DNA of 64,000 nt from Arenibacter latericius DSM 15913 (GCF_000424985.1 NZ_AUKX01000009.1:1-64000); one strand, 5' to 3'. Shown: positions 1 to 9,224, counted from the first letter of the stretch. Numbers and translations: made by a program. Notes: generated by a model not told the origin, from the letters alone.

Positions 1-111
1 CACCTGCTGAAAATAGGTGCTACCATTAAAATAACCAAAAGAAGAATTTATTACCGGCTCTCCAAAGCCTTTGTGTACCAGCATCTATTCCAGGAATTGC
101 TCTCTGGCTAA
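1..111 (+). mobile_element. C-terminal tail of a DDE transposase (IS1380/IS4-like), cut by window edge
   Basis: The frame open from base 1 to a TAA at 109-111 encodes a basic peptide with the pattern K-I-G-A, then R-R-I, then Y-Q-x-L-F near the end. I recognise this pattern from the extreme C-terminus of IS1380/IS4-type transposases. The rest of the gene, if present, lies outside the window. No inverted repeat could be confirmed. The call rests on pattern memory of the family, so it is tentative. Confidence 0.4.
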
Positions 112-150
112 AAGTTACTCATCTCACTGTTTATCAGTCTTGGGATACCT

Positions 151-321
151 ATGCCTTATCGGGAAATTTCAACAATATCAGGACTAAAAATAGTCATATC
201 TGCACTAAAATTTACAGAAGGTTCATCTAACAGCTGGAAAACTATCCCGGAAAATTACCTTAATCCAGGGAATGCAAAATTTATCCTCAAATTCCTTGAA
301 GAAAAAACTCTTGGTGAATAA
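151..321 (+). other. Unrecognised short ORF or gene remnant
   Basis: An open frame begins near 118, has its first ATG at 151 and ends at a TAA at 319-321, just ahead of a hairpin terminator. The 56-residue product ends in a plausible amphipathic helix (NAKFILKFLEEK). I do not recognise the family. It may be the decayed 3' end of a larger gene disrupted by the neighbouring transposase fragment. Confidence 0.2.
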
Positions 322-355
322 TGCGGGTTAAGTTTTACTGAACAGGTTTTAAAAC

Positions 356-384
356 AAGGCTGTCCTATTCGGGGCAGCCTTTTT
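356..384 (+). terminator. Intrinsic terminator
   Basis: Stem AAGGCTGTCC pairs with GGGGCAGCCTT across a five-base loop (one G-T pair), followed by a run of T. It would close transcription from the transposase or remnant side before the dioxygenase pseudogene. Confidence 0.75.
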
Positions 385-529
385 GTATTTGTACAATTGG
401 CTTATCTCTATAATTTGTTTAAATTAATACTGATATAGAAATGTTTAGGTAGAGCGAGAAGCTCTATATAATTCCTTCAAATTTAGTAAAGTAATCGTTG
501 GGAGTTTAAAACTATAATATCCAAAAACC

Positions 530-1411
530 ATAGCAGTAGTAACAGACCTTGTAGATTATCATAATTTGCTTACGGACTTATTTAAATGGCCCAGCACTGC
601 CGAAGAATGGGAGTAGTATAAGCTTACTGACGAACAGATAACTCATTATAAAGAGAATGGATATGTATCGGGAATTAAGCTATTAGACGATTGGCAAGTG
701 GATGTGCTTAGGGAGGAGTTAAATCAGGTAATGGATCCCACACATCCTACCCATCACTTGTTTTACGAGTTTCGCAGTAATGAGTCCGATGATCCCAATT
801 CCGTTTTATTCCATTCTTTAGGACATTGGCGAATTTCTATTGGATTCCACGATGTGCTTTGTAACCCTGCTTTTGTAATTGCCACTCATCAACTTTTGGA
901 GAATAAGGGAGTGCGTTTTTAGCATGATCAACTATTCTGTAAGCCTGCTCATCTCGGTGGAGTGGTAGCATGGCACCAAGATTATTCTTATTGGACCAGA
1001 ACCGTAGCTATGCAACACCTCACTTGTTGGACGGCATTGGATGATGCTAACGTAGATAACGGATGCCTCCACTACATCCGTAAAAGCCATCAGTGGGGAC
1101 AATTGCAGAAACCGGCCTTGGCGGGAAATATGGATGACTTAAAACAATTTCTTTCACCTTAACAAAAAAAGGCCTTTAATCCTACGCCTATAGAATTGAA
1201 AAAAGAATATGCCACTTTCCACCATCCTTTGATGGTCCATGGTTCCTATGCAAACAAATCCAAAAAAGGCAGACGTGCATTTGTACTGAATGTTTTTGCA
1301 GATGGTACTACAAGTAATACTGATGATGAGTTATTGCGAGGACTTCCGGTTATTCCTAAGGGATAGAAAATGCAGGGGAAATTCTTTCCGTTACTAACAA
1401 GTTTTACCTAA
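530..1411 (+). pseudogene. Phytanoyl-CoA dioxygenase (PhyH)-family pseudogene, four in-frame stops
   Basis: One frame runs uninterrupted in register from about 530 to a natural TAA at 1409-1411 and reads as a PhyH-type Fe(II)/2-oxoglutarate dioxygenase of about 290 residues. It carries the WHQDY (HxD) iron motif and a distal His in the MVHGSYAN stretch. It is broken by TAG at 614, TAG at 920 (where Trp is expected in RF-W-HDQ), TAA at 1160 and TAG at 1364. The likely start codon is now ATA (530-532). There are no frameshifts, so every lesion is a single-base change and the inactivation looks recent. It sits at the head of a sugar-acid gene set, so it may once have been part of that pathway. 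The metal-ligand residues are still present. Confidence 0.85.
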
Positions 1412-1545
1412 ATATATCCTACCATATGGGACCTAGAAAACAAGGCCCTTTACCAAACAAAAAAGTTTGTTATCTTGGAGAGATGTTAGCTAACTCTCAG
1501 TTCAGAAGGAAGTCCATGAGCTATGGAGGCTGTAATTATAACGGT

Positions 1546-3270
1546 ATGGAAGATAATAGAAAGATAAGACTCCGAAGTAGTGATTGGTTTGGCCGCAGTG
1601 GTAAGGATGGATTTATATATCGCGCTTGGATGAAAAACCAAGGAATCCCAGATTCTGAATTTAATGGGAAACCGGTTATAGGAATATGTAATACCTGGTC
1701 TGAGTTGACGCCCTGTAATGGTCATTTTAGGGAATTGGCAGAATCCGTTAAAAAGGGAGTGTGGGAAGCAGGAGGTTTTCCTGTTGAATTTCCTGTAATG
1801 TCATTGGGGGAAACCCTAATGAAGCCCACCGCCATGTTATATAGAAACTTGGCTAGTATGGATGTGGAGGAGAGTATAAGGGCAAACCCTTTGGATGGCG
1901 TTGTTCTGTTGTGCGGATGTGATAAAACTACACCTTCTTTAGTTATGGGGGCATGTAGTGTAGATATTCCAACTATTGTGGTGTCTGGTGGACCAATGTT
2001 AACAGGGAAATACCGAGGGAAAAATATTGGGACTAGCGATGTTTGGAGATATCATGATGATGTTAGAGAGGGTAAGCTAGACACTTCTGAATTGCGCAAT
2101 ATAGAAGCGGCTATGTGTAGAAGTGATGGACATTGCGCAGTAATGGGTACCGCATCTTCTATGGCATGTATGGTAGAGGCTCTTGGTCTTAGTTTGCCAG
2201 AAAATGCTGCTATCCCTGCCGCAGATGCTCGTAGAAAGGTATTGGCACAGCTCTCTGGACGAAGGATAGTAGAAATGGTAAGTGAAGATTTAAAACCCTC
2301 AGATATTTTAACTATTAAAGCTTTTGAAAATGCTATTAAGGTTAATGCAGCTATTGGTGGCTCTACTAATTTTGTTATCCACCTTCTAGCAATTGCAGGA
2401 CGAGTAGGGGTGCCCCTTAAATTGGACGATTTTAATAATCTCTCAGAAAATATTCCCCTTCTTGCGAATCTACAGCCGTCCGGGAAACATTTTATGGAAG
2501 ACCTTTTTTATGCAGGTGGTCTGCCCGCGGTATTAAAAGAGCTTAAAAATATTTTAAACAATGACAGTATTACTGTTAACGGAAAGACAGTAGAAGAAAA
2601 TTATAAAAGTTCCGAAAATTACAATAGGGAGGTTATTGGAAGTATAGACAAACCTTTTAATAATGCTACAGGATTAGCAATTTTACACGGAAACCTTTGT
2701 GAAAATGGTGCGGTTATAAAACCATCTGCTGCCAGTACTCATTTAATGGTGCATACCGGAAAAGCCGTCGTCTTTGAAAATATTGAAGATTATAAGGCCA
2801 GAATAGATGCCGATAATCTGGAGGTGGATGAAGATAGTATTTTGGTGCTTAAAAATGTTGGCCCCAAAGGATACCCAGGAATGCCGGAAGTAGGTAATAT
2901 GGGATTGCCTAAAAAACTTCTGGAAAAGGGAATTAGGGATATGGTGCGTATTTCAGATGGGCGTATGAGCGGAACTGGATTTGGTACCGTAGTACTCCAT
3001 GTCTCTCCGGAAGCTGCTATAGGAGGTAATTTTTCGGTTATTCAGAATGGTGATGTCATTTCCCTTAATGTATATGAACGTAGTCTTCAGCTAGTAGTTT
3101 CAGAGGAGGAACTGGCATTGCGAAAGAGTAAGAAGACAATAGATCCGCCATTAATGGAAAGAGGATATGTTAACTTGTATATAAACCATGTAGAACAGGC
3201 GCATTTAGGTGCAGATATGGATTTTCTAAAAGGTAAGTCGGGAGCAGAGGTGCTTAGGGACTCTCACTAA
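1546..3270 (+). CDS. IlvD/Edd-family sugar-acid dehydratase
   Basis: A 574-residue dehydratase that would remove water from an aldonate (arabinonate, galactonate, xylonate or fuconate type) to give a 2-keto-3-deoxy acid in the cytoplasm. The start at 1546 (MEDNRKIRLRS) was chosen because it gives the usual family length and the conserved start of the fold. The frame is open upstream to 1426, but that extension looks noncoding. Cys57 (in WSELTPCN), Cys125 (in CGCDKTTP) and Cys197 (in SDGHCAVMG) match the three iron-sulfur ligands of pentonate dehydratases. Asp126 and Lys127 are the expected metal-site residues. The C-terminal DGRMSGTGFG motif is present. The SDR and lactonase genes downstream support an oxidative sugar route. 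The exact substrate cannot be read from sequence. Confidence 0.9.
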   Translation: MEDNRKIRLRSSDWFGRSGKDGFIYRAWMKNQGIPDSEFNGKPVIGICNTWSELTPCNGHFRELAESVKKGVWEAGGFPVEFPVMSLGETLMKPTAMLYRNLASMDVEESIRANPLDGVVLLCGCDKTTPSLVMGACSVDIPTIVVSGGPMLTGKYRGKNIGTSDVWRYHDDVREGKLDTSELRNIEAAMCRSDGHCAVMGTASSMACMVEALGLSLPENAAIPAADARRKVLAQLSGRRIVEMVSEDLKPSDILTIKAFENAIKVNAAIGGSTNFVIHLLAIAGRVGVPLKLDDFNNLSENIPLLANLQPSGKHFMEDLFYAGGLPAVLKELKNILNNDSITVNGKTVEENYKSSENYNREVIGSIDKPFNNATGLAILHGNLCENGAVIKPSAASTHLMVHTGKAVVFENIEDYKARIDADNLEVDEDSILVLKNVGPKGYPGMPEVGNMGLPKKLLEKGIRDMVRISDGRMSGTGFGTVVLHVSPEAAIGGNFSVIQNGDVISLNVYERSLQLVVSEEELALRKSKKTIDPPLMERGYVNLYINHVEQAHLGADMDFLKGKSGAEVLRDSH

Positions 3271-3403
3271 AGTCAAAAAACCTCAGGGCAAGTCCGTGGG
3301 GCATGTGCGGAAAATACGGTCAATAAATATCGTTACCTTTTAAGGAATGAGCAGAAAAGCGTTGGAGGATTCAAATCTCACTTTGCGTGTAAAATATTAG
3401 GAT

Positions 3404-4165
3404 ATGAATTTTAAGGACAAGGTAGCCATTGTTACAGGGGCGGGGCAGGGAATAGGATTGGAGATATGCAAGCAATTGCTAGTGCATGGCGCTAAGGTAA
3501 TCATAAACGATATTAGTGGGGAATTGGCAGAGAAAGCTGTTCTCTCCTTGGATGCTAAGGGAAACTGCGCAGCGGTGATTGGAGATTCTAGTAATATGGG
3601 GATTATTCAAGAAATGGTAGATAAGGCGGTAAACACCTATGGAAAACTGGATGTTGTAGTTGCGAATGCGGGAATCACCCATTTTGGAGATTTTTTTACT
3701 TATTCGCAGGAGTCATTCTTTAAGGTAATGGAAGTTAATTTGGGAGGGAGCTTCTTTTTAGCTCAGGCAGCGGCAAAGCAAATGAAGGACCAGGAGAGGG
3801 GAGGTTCCATCCTATTCATGTCCTCGGTAACGGGACATCAAGCACATAAGGATTTAGCCGCATACGGGATGAGCAAAGCAGCTCTAGAGATGTTGGCGAA
3901 AAATCTAGTGATAGAATTGTCACCCTATAAAATAAATGTTAATGCCGTAGCGCCAGGAGCTACCTTAACAGAAAGGACTTTACAAGAAGAGAACTATTCT
4001 GAAATTTGGCAGGGATTAACTCCAATGGGGAGAGCAGCAAATGTAAACGATATAGCGCAGGCCGTTTTATTTTTGGTATCGGATAATGCTAAACATATAA
4101 CGGGTCAAACTCTTATCGTGGATGGAGGGTGGAGTTCTTTAAGTCCATCGCCCTACCAAAAATAA
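3404..4165 (+). CDS. SDR-family NAD(P)-dependent dehydrogenase
   Basis: A 253-residue classical short-chain dehydrogenase/reductase. The cofactor motif TGAGQGIG lies at residues 11-18 and NAG near 88-90. The catalytic triad is Ser141, Tyr154 and Lys158 (YGMSK). The C-terminal IVDGGW is typical of complete classical SDRs. Between the dehydratase and the lactonase it most plausibly oxidises a sugar to its lactone, or a keto-deoxy intermediate further down. A 133-bp gap separates it from the dehydratase and 20 bp from the lactonase, consistent with one transcript. Confidence 0.9.
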   Translation: MNFKDKVAIVTGAGQGIGLEICKQLLVHGAKVIINDISGELAEKAVLSLDAKGNCAAVIGDSSNMGIIQEMVDKAVNTYGKLDVVVANAGITHFGDFFTYSQESFFKVMEVNLGGSFFLAQAAAKQMKDQERGGSILFMSSVTGHQAHKDLAAYGMSKAALEMLAKNLVIELSPYKINVNAVAPGATLTERTLQEENYSEIWQGLTPMGRAANVNDIAQAVLFLVSDNAKHITGQTLIVDGGWSSLSPSPYQK

Positions 4166-4185
4166 TTCACCGTAAATAAATAATA

Positions 4186-5064
4186 ATGAAATCAGTAGAT
4201 GTTGTTTGTGATCACAAAAGTGAATTGGGAGAAGGTCCTGTTTGGGATGAGTCTAAGGGAGTAATATGTTGGATAGATATCTTGAATGGACATATTCATG
4301 AATGGTCAATAGAAAATAAAGTTCTGAATACTATAAAGGTAGATCAAATGATTGGTGCCGTGACAATAACTGATGATGAACAGTATTTGGCTGCATTACA
4401 ACACGGATTTGCATTTGTTAATAGGAAGAATGGAGCACTTCAGATAATTGCAGATCCCGAAGACCACTTATCCGAGAATAGGTTTAACGATGGGAAATGT
4501 GATCCAGCAGGACGATTTTGGGCAGGAACAATGCCGCTTTCCGAAGATAAAGCTTCAGGAAGCCTTTATGTGTTAAACAAAGATAGGTCTATAGATAAAA
4601 AGGAAGACAATATTACTATTTCTAATGGCTTGGCTTGGGATGTAAAAGAGAAGGCATTCTATTATATAGATACCCCTACTTTAAAAGTAGTGCGGTACGA
4701 TTATGATATGTCTACTGGAACTATTACCAACAAAAGAACAATTATCCACGTCCCAAAAGCAGCAGGCTTCCCCGATGGGATGACTATTGATAGAGAGGGG
4801 ATGCTTTGGATTGCGCATTGGGGAGGATGGCAAGTAACTAGGTGGAATCCTAATACAGGTGAGATGTTAACTTCATTTAAACTTCCTGTTTCCAATGTTA
4901 CTTCCTGTGCTTTTGGGGGTAACTTTTTAAATGACCTTTATATTACTTCAGCAAAGAAAGGACTAAGTGATGAGGAATTGAAACAGCAGCCGTTAGCTGG
5001 ATCTCTTTTTGTGATTCCTAATTGCGGGTATACCGGATTGGTAGCAAATAAATATAAAGGTTAA
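4186..5064 (+). CDS. SMP-30/gluconolactonase-family lactonase
   Basis: A 292-residue six-bladed propeller hydrolase that would open sugar lactones to aldonates, the step before the dehydratase encoded two genes upstream. Family landmarks are visible: Glu16 in GEGPVWD (metal ligand), ENRFNDGKCD, the Asn of ISNGLAWD and the Asp of FPDGMTID (metal and catalytic sites). There is no signal peptide, so it is cytoplasmic. Dehydrogenase, lactonase and dehydratase together form a coherent non-phosphorylating sugar oxidation set. No aldolase or semialdehyde dehydrogenase is in the window. Confidence 0.9.
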   Translation: MKSVDVVCDHKSELGEGPVWDESKGVICWIDILNGHIHEWSIENKVLNTIKVDQMIGAVTITDDEQYLAALQHGFAFVNRKNGALQIIADPEDHLSENRFNDGKCDPAGRFWAGTMPLSEDKASGSLYVLNKDRSIDKKEDNITISNGLAWDVKEKAFYYIDTPTLKVVRYDYDMSTGTITNKRTIIHVPKAAGFPDGMTIDREGMLWIAHWGGWQVTRWNPNTGEMLTSFKLPVSNVTSCAFGGNFLNDLYITSAKKGLSDEELKQQPLAGSLFVIPNCGYTGLVANKYKG

Positions 5065-5473
5065 ATTAAAATCGTTTCTTTTAAATTTTTTAGGGTGTAA
5101 TTAGGATGCTTTCAACTATTAAAAAAGGGTGGGCTCTAAGGATTTATATTATATTCAATAAAAGTGCGTTAAAAATTCTTATGAAATCAAAAAAGATGTG
5201 ATATTTGTAAGAATTTTGGTGGCAAATCAAGGATGTAATAATCTCGAAGAATTATAGAATGCAAAAATTAAGAGATTGATAATTTAGTTGGTTTTAGACT
5301 GCCATATTGGGAATAAAAAAAGACAGTTCGTAATAGGTTAAAAAAATAAATTAGGGATGGATTAATCACTATTTATTTTACCGTAAAATACGGGCTGATA
5401 AAATTGAACCAGATATCGAAAAAATGTGAGTTCGGTATTTAAATATAAAATGAATAACTCTTAAATATTATTT
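5065..5473. other. 409-bp intergenic gap
   Basis: No gene or convincing hairpin terminator is seen. The only notable string is TAGGGTGTAA at 5091-5100. It resembles one half of the palindromes found upstream of the glutamine synthetase and ammonium-transport genes, but it lacks a matching left half. I regard it as weak, although the gene downstream is glutamate-synthase-like. Confidence 0.5.
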
Positions 5474-7063
5474 ATGAAAGTTCGTGAACTGTTTATGGTT
5501 ATCGCCGCTTGCGTAATTGCTATAATCGCTGGCATATCTTTTTTCTGGCCTCCTGTTTTATGGTCGCTGTTATTATTTGGGCCATTAATTTTAATGGGAG
5601 TCTACGATATTATTCAGAAAAAGCATACTATTAGAAGAAACTTCCCTCTTATTGGTAGATTCCGCTATATGTTAGAATCTGTAAGACCAGAGATTATGCA
5701 GTATTTTGTGGAGACAGATACAGAAGGAAGACCCCTAAATAGAATATTGCGATCTTTGATTTATAGAAGGGCTAAAAAGCAAAATGATACCGAACCTTTT
5801 GGTACGCAAATGGATCTCTACCATTCGGGATACGAATGGATGGAACATTCCATGTATGCCAAGCATAACCCTAAGGAAATTGGAGAGTTCCCAAGAGTGA
5901 TTATTGGAGGTAAAGATTGCTTGCAGCCTTATTCTTCAAGTTTGTTGAATATTTCTGCTATGAGTTTTGGATCGTTGAGTAGAAATGCTATCCTAGCGCT
6001 GAACCAAGGTGCTAAAATGGGGAATTTTGCTCATAATACAGGTGAAGGTGGAATAAGCGATTACCATTTGCAGCCTGGAGGTGACCTTATTTGGCAGATA
6101 GGTACTGGATATTTTGGGTGCAGAAATGATGATGGTACCTTTAATGAGACAACTTTTAGGGAGAATGCCTTGCGTCCTCAGGTTAAAATGATCGAGATAA
6201 AACTTTCACAGGGGGCTAAACCAGGACATGGAGGTATCTTGCCAGCCGCAAAAAACACTGAGGAAATTGCTAGAATTAGGCATATTAAACCCCATATTGC
6301 TGTTCATTCCCCACCAGCCCATAGTGCATTTGCAGATCCTATTCAGTTTATGCATTTTATTAAAAAACTCCGCGATCTTTCCGATGGGAAGCCTATAGGA
6401 TTTAAGTTATGTATTGGTAGAAAACAGGAGTTTATGGATTTCTGTGAAGCCATGATTTATACTGGGATTACTCCAGATTTTATTACCGTAGATGGTGGTG
6501 AGGGAGGTACTGGAGCAGCTCCAGTAGAATTCTCCAATAGTATGGGGATGCCACTCAGGGAAGGACTTGTTTTTGTTCATGATACCCTGGTGGGATTTGG
6601 CTTAAGAAAGGAGATAAAAGTAATAGTTGCTGGGAAGATTATCACAGGCTTTAGTATGGCGCGTGCTATTGCTCTAGGAGCTGATGCTTGTAATAGTGCC
6701 CGAGCCATGATGTTGTCTATTGGTTGTATACAAGCTTTAAAATGTAATACTAATACTTGTCCAGTTGGAGTGGCTACCCAAAACAAATCCTTGGAAAAGG
6801 GATTGGTTGTAGCAGACAAAGCACCAAGAGTGAAAAATTATCATGAAGCTACAATTCATAGTTTCTTGGAATTGGTGGCAGCAGCTGGTTTAGATGGACC
6901 TTATGAATTAAGTCGTGAGCATATCAGTAAAAGAATTGGGATGTACAACGTGCGAACTTATGATGAGATATATCCCTATATGGAGGAAGGTTCGTTATTG
7001 AGTATTGATACCATTCCAGAGCATTATAAACGTTACTATAAATTAACTCGGATAATGAAATAA
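5474..7063 (+). CDS. FMN-binding glutamate synthase family protein, membrane-anchored
   Basis: A 529-residue protein with two hydrophobic segments at residues 7-45, then the FMN-binding barrel of the glutamate synthase large subunit (SAMSFGSLS, GEGGISDYH, GAKPGHGG, VDGGEGGTGAAP). Cys418, Cys424 and Cys429 (CIQALKCNTNTC) match the 3Fe-4S ligands of GltB, and PVGVATQ follows. It lacks the glutaminase domain, so it cannot be a complete GOGAT. The family's physiological reaction is uncertain. It is a monocistronic unit closed by a strong hairpin. Confidence 0.88.
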   Translation: MKVRELFMVIAACVIAIIAGISFFWPPVLWSLLLFGPLILMGVYDIIQKKHTIRRNFPLIGRFRYMLESVRPEIMQYFVETDTEGRPLNRILRSLIYRRAKKQNDTEPFGTQMDLYHSGYEWMEHSMYAKHNPKEIGEFPRVIIGGKDCLQPYSSSLLNISAMSFGSLSRNAILALNQGAKMGNFAHNTGEGGISDYHLQPGGDLIWQIGTGYFGCRNDDGTFNETTFRENALRPQVKMIEIKLSQGAKPGHGGILPAAKNTEEIARIRHIKPHIAVHSPPAHSAFADPIQFMHFIKKLRDLSDGKPIGFKLCIGRKQEFMDFCEAMIYTGITPDFITVDGGEGGTGAAPVEFSNSMGMPLREGLVFVHDTLVGFGLRKEIKVIVAGKIITGFSMARAIALGADACNSARAMMLSIGCIQALKCNTNTCPVGVATQNKSLEKGLVVADKAPRVKNYHEATIHSFLELVAAAGLDGPYELSREHISKRIGMYNVRTYDEIYPYMEEGSLLSIDTIPEHYKRYYKLTRIMK

Positions 7064-7125
7064 TGATGTTTAGGATATCTTAAAAGCGTATCCAAAATAA
7101 AACAGTTTCCGTTATTGCGTTACTT

Positions 7126-7177
7126 TAAGCTTCCGTCTATAGTTTTTCATAACTAAAGACGGAAGCTTACTTTTTTA
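7126..7177 (+). terminator. Strong intrinsic terminator
   Basis: A perfect 13-bp inverted repeat (7126-7138 TAAGCTTCCGTCT with 7157-7169) is followed by six T within two bases. It closes the glutamate-synthase-like gene. Confidence 0.9.
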
Positions 7178-7293
7178 AGGGAATTACATTTGCTTCATTA
7201 TTTTAATAACAGTCTATATATCTCTGTATTAATCCTTAATTTTAAGGCGATAGGGAGGTTTTATAAGAAAATTATTGTTACCATTAGTGTATT

Positions 7294-8166
7294 ATGGATA
7301 AGAAGTTAAATATAGGAACTATTAAAATATTGACAGTGGTTGGATTGCTTTTGGGATTTGTTGTAATATTTCTAGGGTTTAATGATAAGGGGGCAGATGT
7401 TGCAAGTAAAAACACCCCTTTTGAGATTGTTCAGAAATGGGAGCTTCCTCCTATACTGAGAGAAATATCGGCAATTACATGGTTGGGTGATGATAAAATT
7501 GCCGCCGTACAGGATGAAGAGGGAACCATTTTTATTTTTGACCTAAAAAGCAATAAAATAACTGATGAGGTTAAATTTGCTGGTCCTGGAGATTACGAGG
7601 GATTAACGGTTCATGGTAAAGATGCTTATGTGCTTCGTAGTGATGGAACTATATTTGAAGTGAAAAATTTTAAAAGCAAGAAACCTAAGGTCATGGTTTA
7701 TAACACTCCTTTTTCTACTAAGAATAATATGGAAACCTTGGTTTTTGATGAGAGTCGCAACAGCCTTCTTCTAGCCCCTAAAGACCGGACTATGGAAGCT
7801 GATGACTACAAAGGAATCTATGCGTTTTCCTTAGATACCAAAGAATTGTCTGAAGAGCCTATTTTAAAAATATATTTTAACGATGAGATGTTGAAGCCCT
7901 TTGAGCATAAACAGGATTACAAAACGTTTAGGCCTTCCGGTATGGCAATTCATCCAAAGACTAAAGACTTGTATATTCTAGAAGGCACAAGGCCAAAATT
8001 ACTTATTATGAAGAGTAACGGTGATATTAAAGGAGTTTTTCCTTTAAGCCGACGTCAATTCCCTCAACCCGAAGGAATTACTTTTAGTGAAGAAGGAGTA
8101 CTTTATATATCAACTGAAGGAAAAAAGAATTCTTATGGGATGATATATGAAGCGAACTTAAAATAA
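7294..8166 (+). CDS. SdiA-regulated-domain beta-propeller protein, membrane-anchored or exported
   Basis: A 290-residue protein with an N-terminal hydrophobic segment (about residues 10-28), then a propeller-like domain. It has the repeated motifs of the SdiA-regulated/YjiK family: ISAITW near the start, GDYEGLTVHG, FRPSGMAIHP and QPEGITF. The Glu residues in YEG and PEG are the conserved features of this fold. It is probably anchored facing the periplasm or outer surface. The molecular role of the family is unknown. It appears monocistronic. Confidence 0.75.
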   Translation: MDKKLNIGTIKILTVVGLLLGFVVIFLGFNDKGADVASKNTPFEIVQKWELPPILREISAITWLGDDKIAAVQDEEGTIFIFDLKSNKITDEVKFAGPGDYEGLTVHGKDAYVLRSDGTIFEVKNFKSKKPKVMVYNTPFSTKNNMETLVFDESRNSLLLAPKDRTMEADDYKGIYAFSLDTKELSEEPILKIYFNDEMLKPFEHKQDYKTFRPSGMAIHPKTKDLYILEGTRPKLLIMKSNGDIKGVFPLSRRQFPQPEGITFSEEGVLYISTEGKKNSYGMIYEANLK

Positions 8167-8238
8167 AGACATGTAAAATTCTATTGGGGCTTTTATGCGT
8201 TATACTCTTCTGATACAGAAAGGCCGTAGAGATAGTTA

Positions 8239-8682
8239 TTAATGCAGTAAAAATGACTCAAATTGGGCGGACCATTTGGAGCACCTTCCTACTGCTGGGG
8301 TTAGGGTAGCAAAGACATCTAAGCGGCGCAGAATATGGGAGTCATTTTCAGCTAACTTTCCTAATTTTAAGCTTATAGGTATATCTAGAGTTTCAACTTC
8401 CTTATTGGCTTCTAATTCTACTTTGGCAAAGCCTAAATATTTATCTTTTCTACCCTGACTTATGGGGATTACTTTTGTGTCTTTCCAATTTGCCAAAACA
8501 ACGAGAACATCTAGAGGGCCATGTATATCATAAATGATTACGTCTAAAATATAGGCCATTTCTAGCTTAATATCGATTTTATGAAATGTGATTTTCACCT
8601 CTACGCTAATGGGAGTGTCATTATTACCAACTTCTATGTATTCTGGGACATTTTTTATTTCAACGGAATTTATTTGTGCCAT
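8239..8682 (-). CDS. Hypothetical protein
   Basis: A 147-residue product starting MAQINSVEIKNVPEYI. It is rich in beta-strand-like segments (ISVEVKITF, LDIPISLKLG) and I recognise no family. The frame stays open upstream to an ATG at 8856, which would add 58 residues including a hydrophobic stretch. That extension has low-complexity composition and I think it is untranslated, but a membrane-anchored longer form is possible. It is convergent with the propeller gene. No signal peptide is seen in the short form. Confidence 0.55.
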   Translation of the reverse strand: MAQINSVEIKNVPEYIEVGNNDTPISVEVKITFHKIDIKLEMAYILDVIIYDIHGPLDVLVVLANWKDTKVIPISQGRKDKYLGFAKVELEANKEVETLDIPISLKLGKLAENDSHILRRLDVFATLTPAVGRCSKWSAQFESFLLH

Positions 8683-8920
8683 AGTTTTATTGTTAAGTAG
8701 TAATGAAGAAACGGAATGTGGTAATCTCACTATAAGGCATGAAGGAGATGCAATAATAGTTTGCAAAGTATTTCTATGTTTTATTAAATAGAAATGTATT
8801 ATACAATATACGCTTAACACTAAACATGTTATAACAAAGTGCGTTTTATTTTTCATCTATCTTTTCTAAAAAGAATAAGGGGACTGAAAATAGTAGGGTA
8901 GTTTTTGTAAAATTTATGCA

Positions 8921-8928
8921 TACATTTG
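8921..8928 (+). promoter_or_regulatory. Bacteroidota -7 promoter box for the nrd leader
   Basis: TACATTTG matches TAnnTTTG exactly. The predicted start of transcription is near 8935, which places the cobalamin riboswitch just inside the transcript. A TTTTTG string lies upstream at 8902-8907, but its spacing is short for a -33 box. Confidence 0.55.
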
Positions 8929-8959
8929 GGCCCTGTAAGTTCTTAGCATTCTTCATCAA

Positions 8960-9125
8960 CCGGAAAAGGTTTTACTTCATTGTAGTAATTAGGGAATCGT
9001 GTGAGATTCACGAACTGTCGCGCAACTGTAAGTAACACATACAAAGCTTTCATTAAAGAGAATCCACTGCGTTTGCGGGAAGGATAATGAAAGTAGTTAT
9101 AAGTCAGGAGACCTGCCTATTCCGA
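8960..9125 (+). promoter_or_regulatory. Cobalamin (B12) riboswitch
   Basis: The conserved core is clear: GGTTTT near 8968, GGGAATCGTG, CTGTCGCGCAACTGTAAG, then CCACT, GGGAAGG, and the B12-box string AGTCAGGAGACCTGCC at 9102-9117. It lies in the leader of nrdB-nrdA on the same strand, with no other gene between. By known biology such riboswitches shut off expression when adenosylcobalamin is plentiful, here lowering the B12-independent reductase. Boundaries are approximate. Confidence 0.95.
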
Positions 9126-9165
9126 ATTGACAATACTTTCGCGATTGAAGTTTAAGTCGAATGAG

Positions 9166-9224
9166 ACGTGTTAAACAAGGCTACTATCTTGGGAAAAAGA
9201 TAGGGGCTAAGTGTTTAACTACGT
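9166..9224 (+). promoter_or_regulatory. Long hairpin after the riboswitch, possible expression platform
   Basis: Left arm ACGTGTTAAACA (9166-9177) pairs with TGTTTAAC plus ACGT (9212-9224, one bulged T). Inside it, CTATCTT (9184-9190) pairs with AAGATAG (9197-9203). No run of T follows, so it is not a standard intrinsic terminator. It could be the switching element, a transcript-stabilising structure or an RNase site. Confidence 0.5.

Noticed and set aside
614-1366. Stop-codon recoding (readthrough) in the PhyH gene
   Set aside because: Four different sites and both TAG and TAA would need decoding, other genes in the window end normally at these stops, and the start codon is also lost; a pseudogene is simpler.
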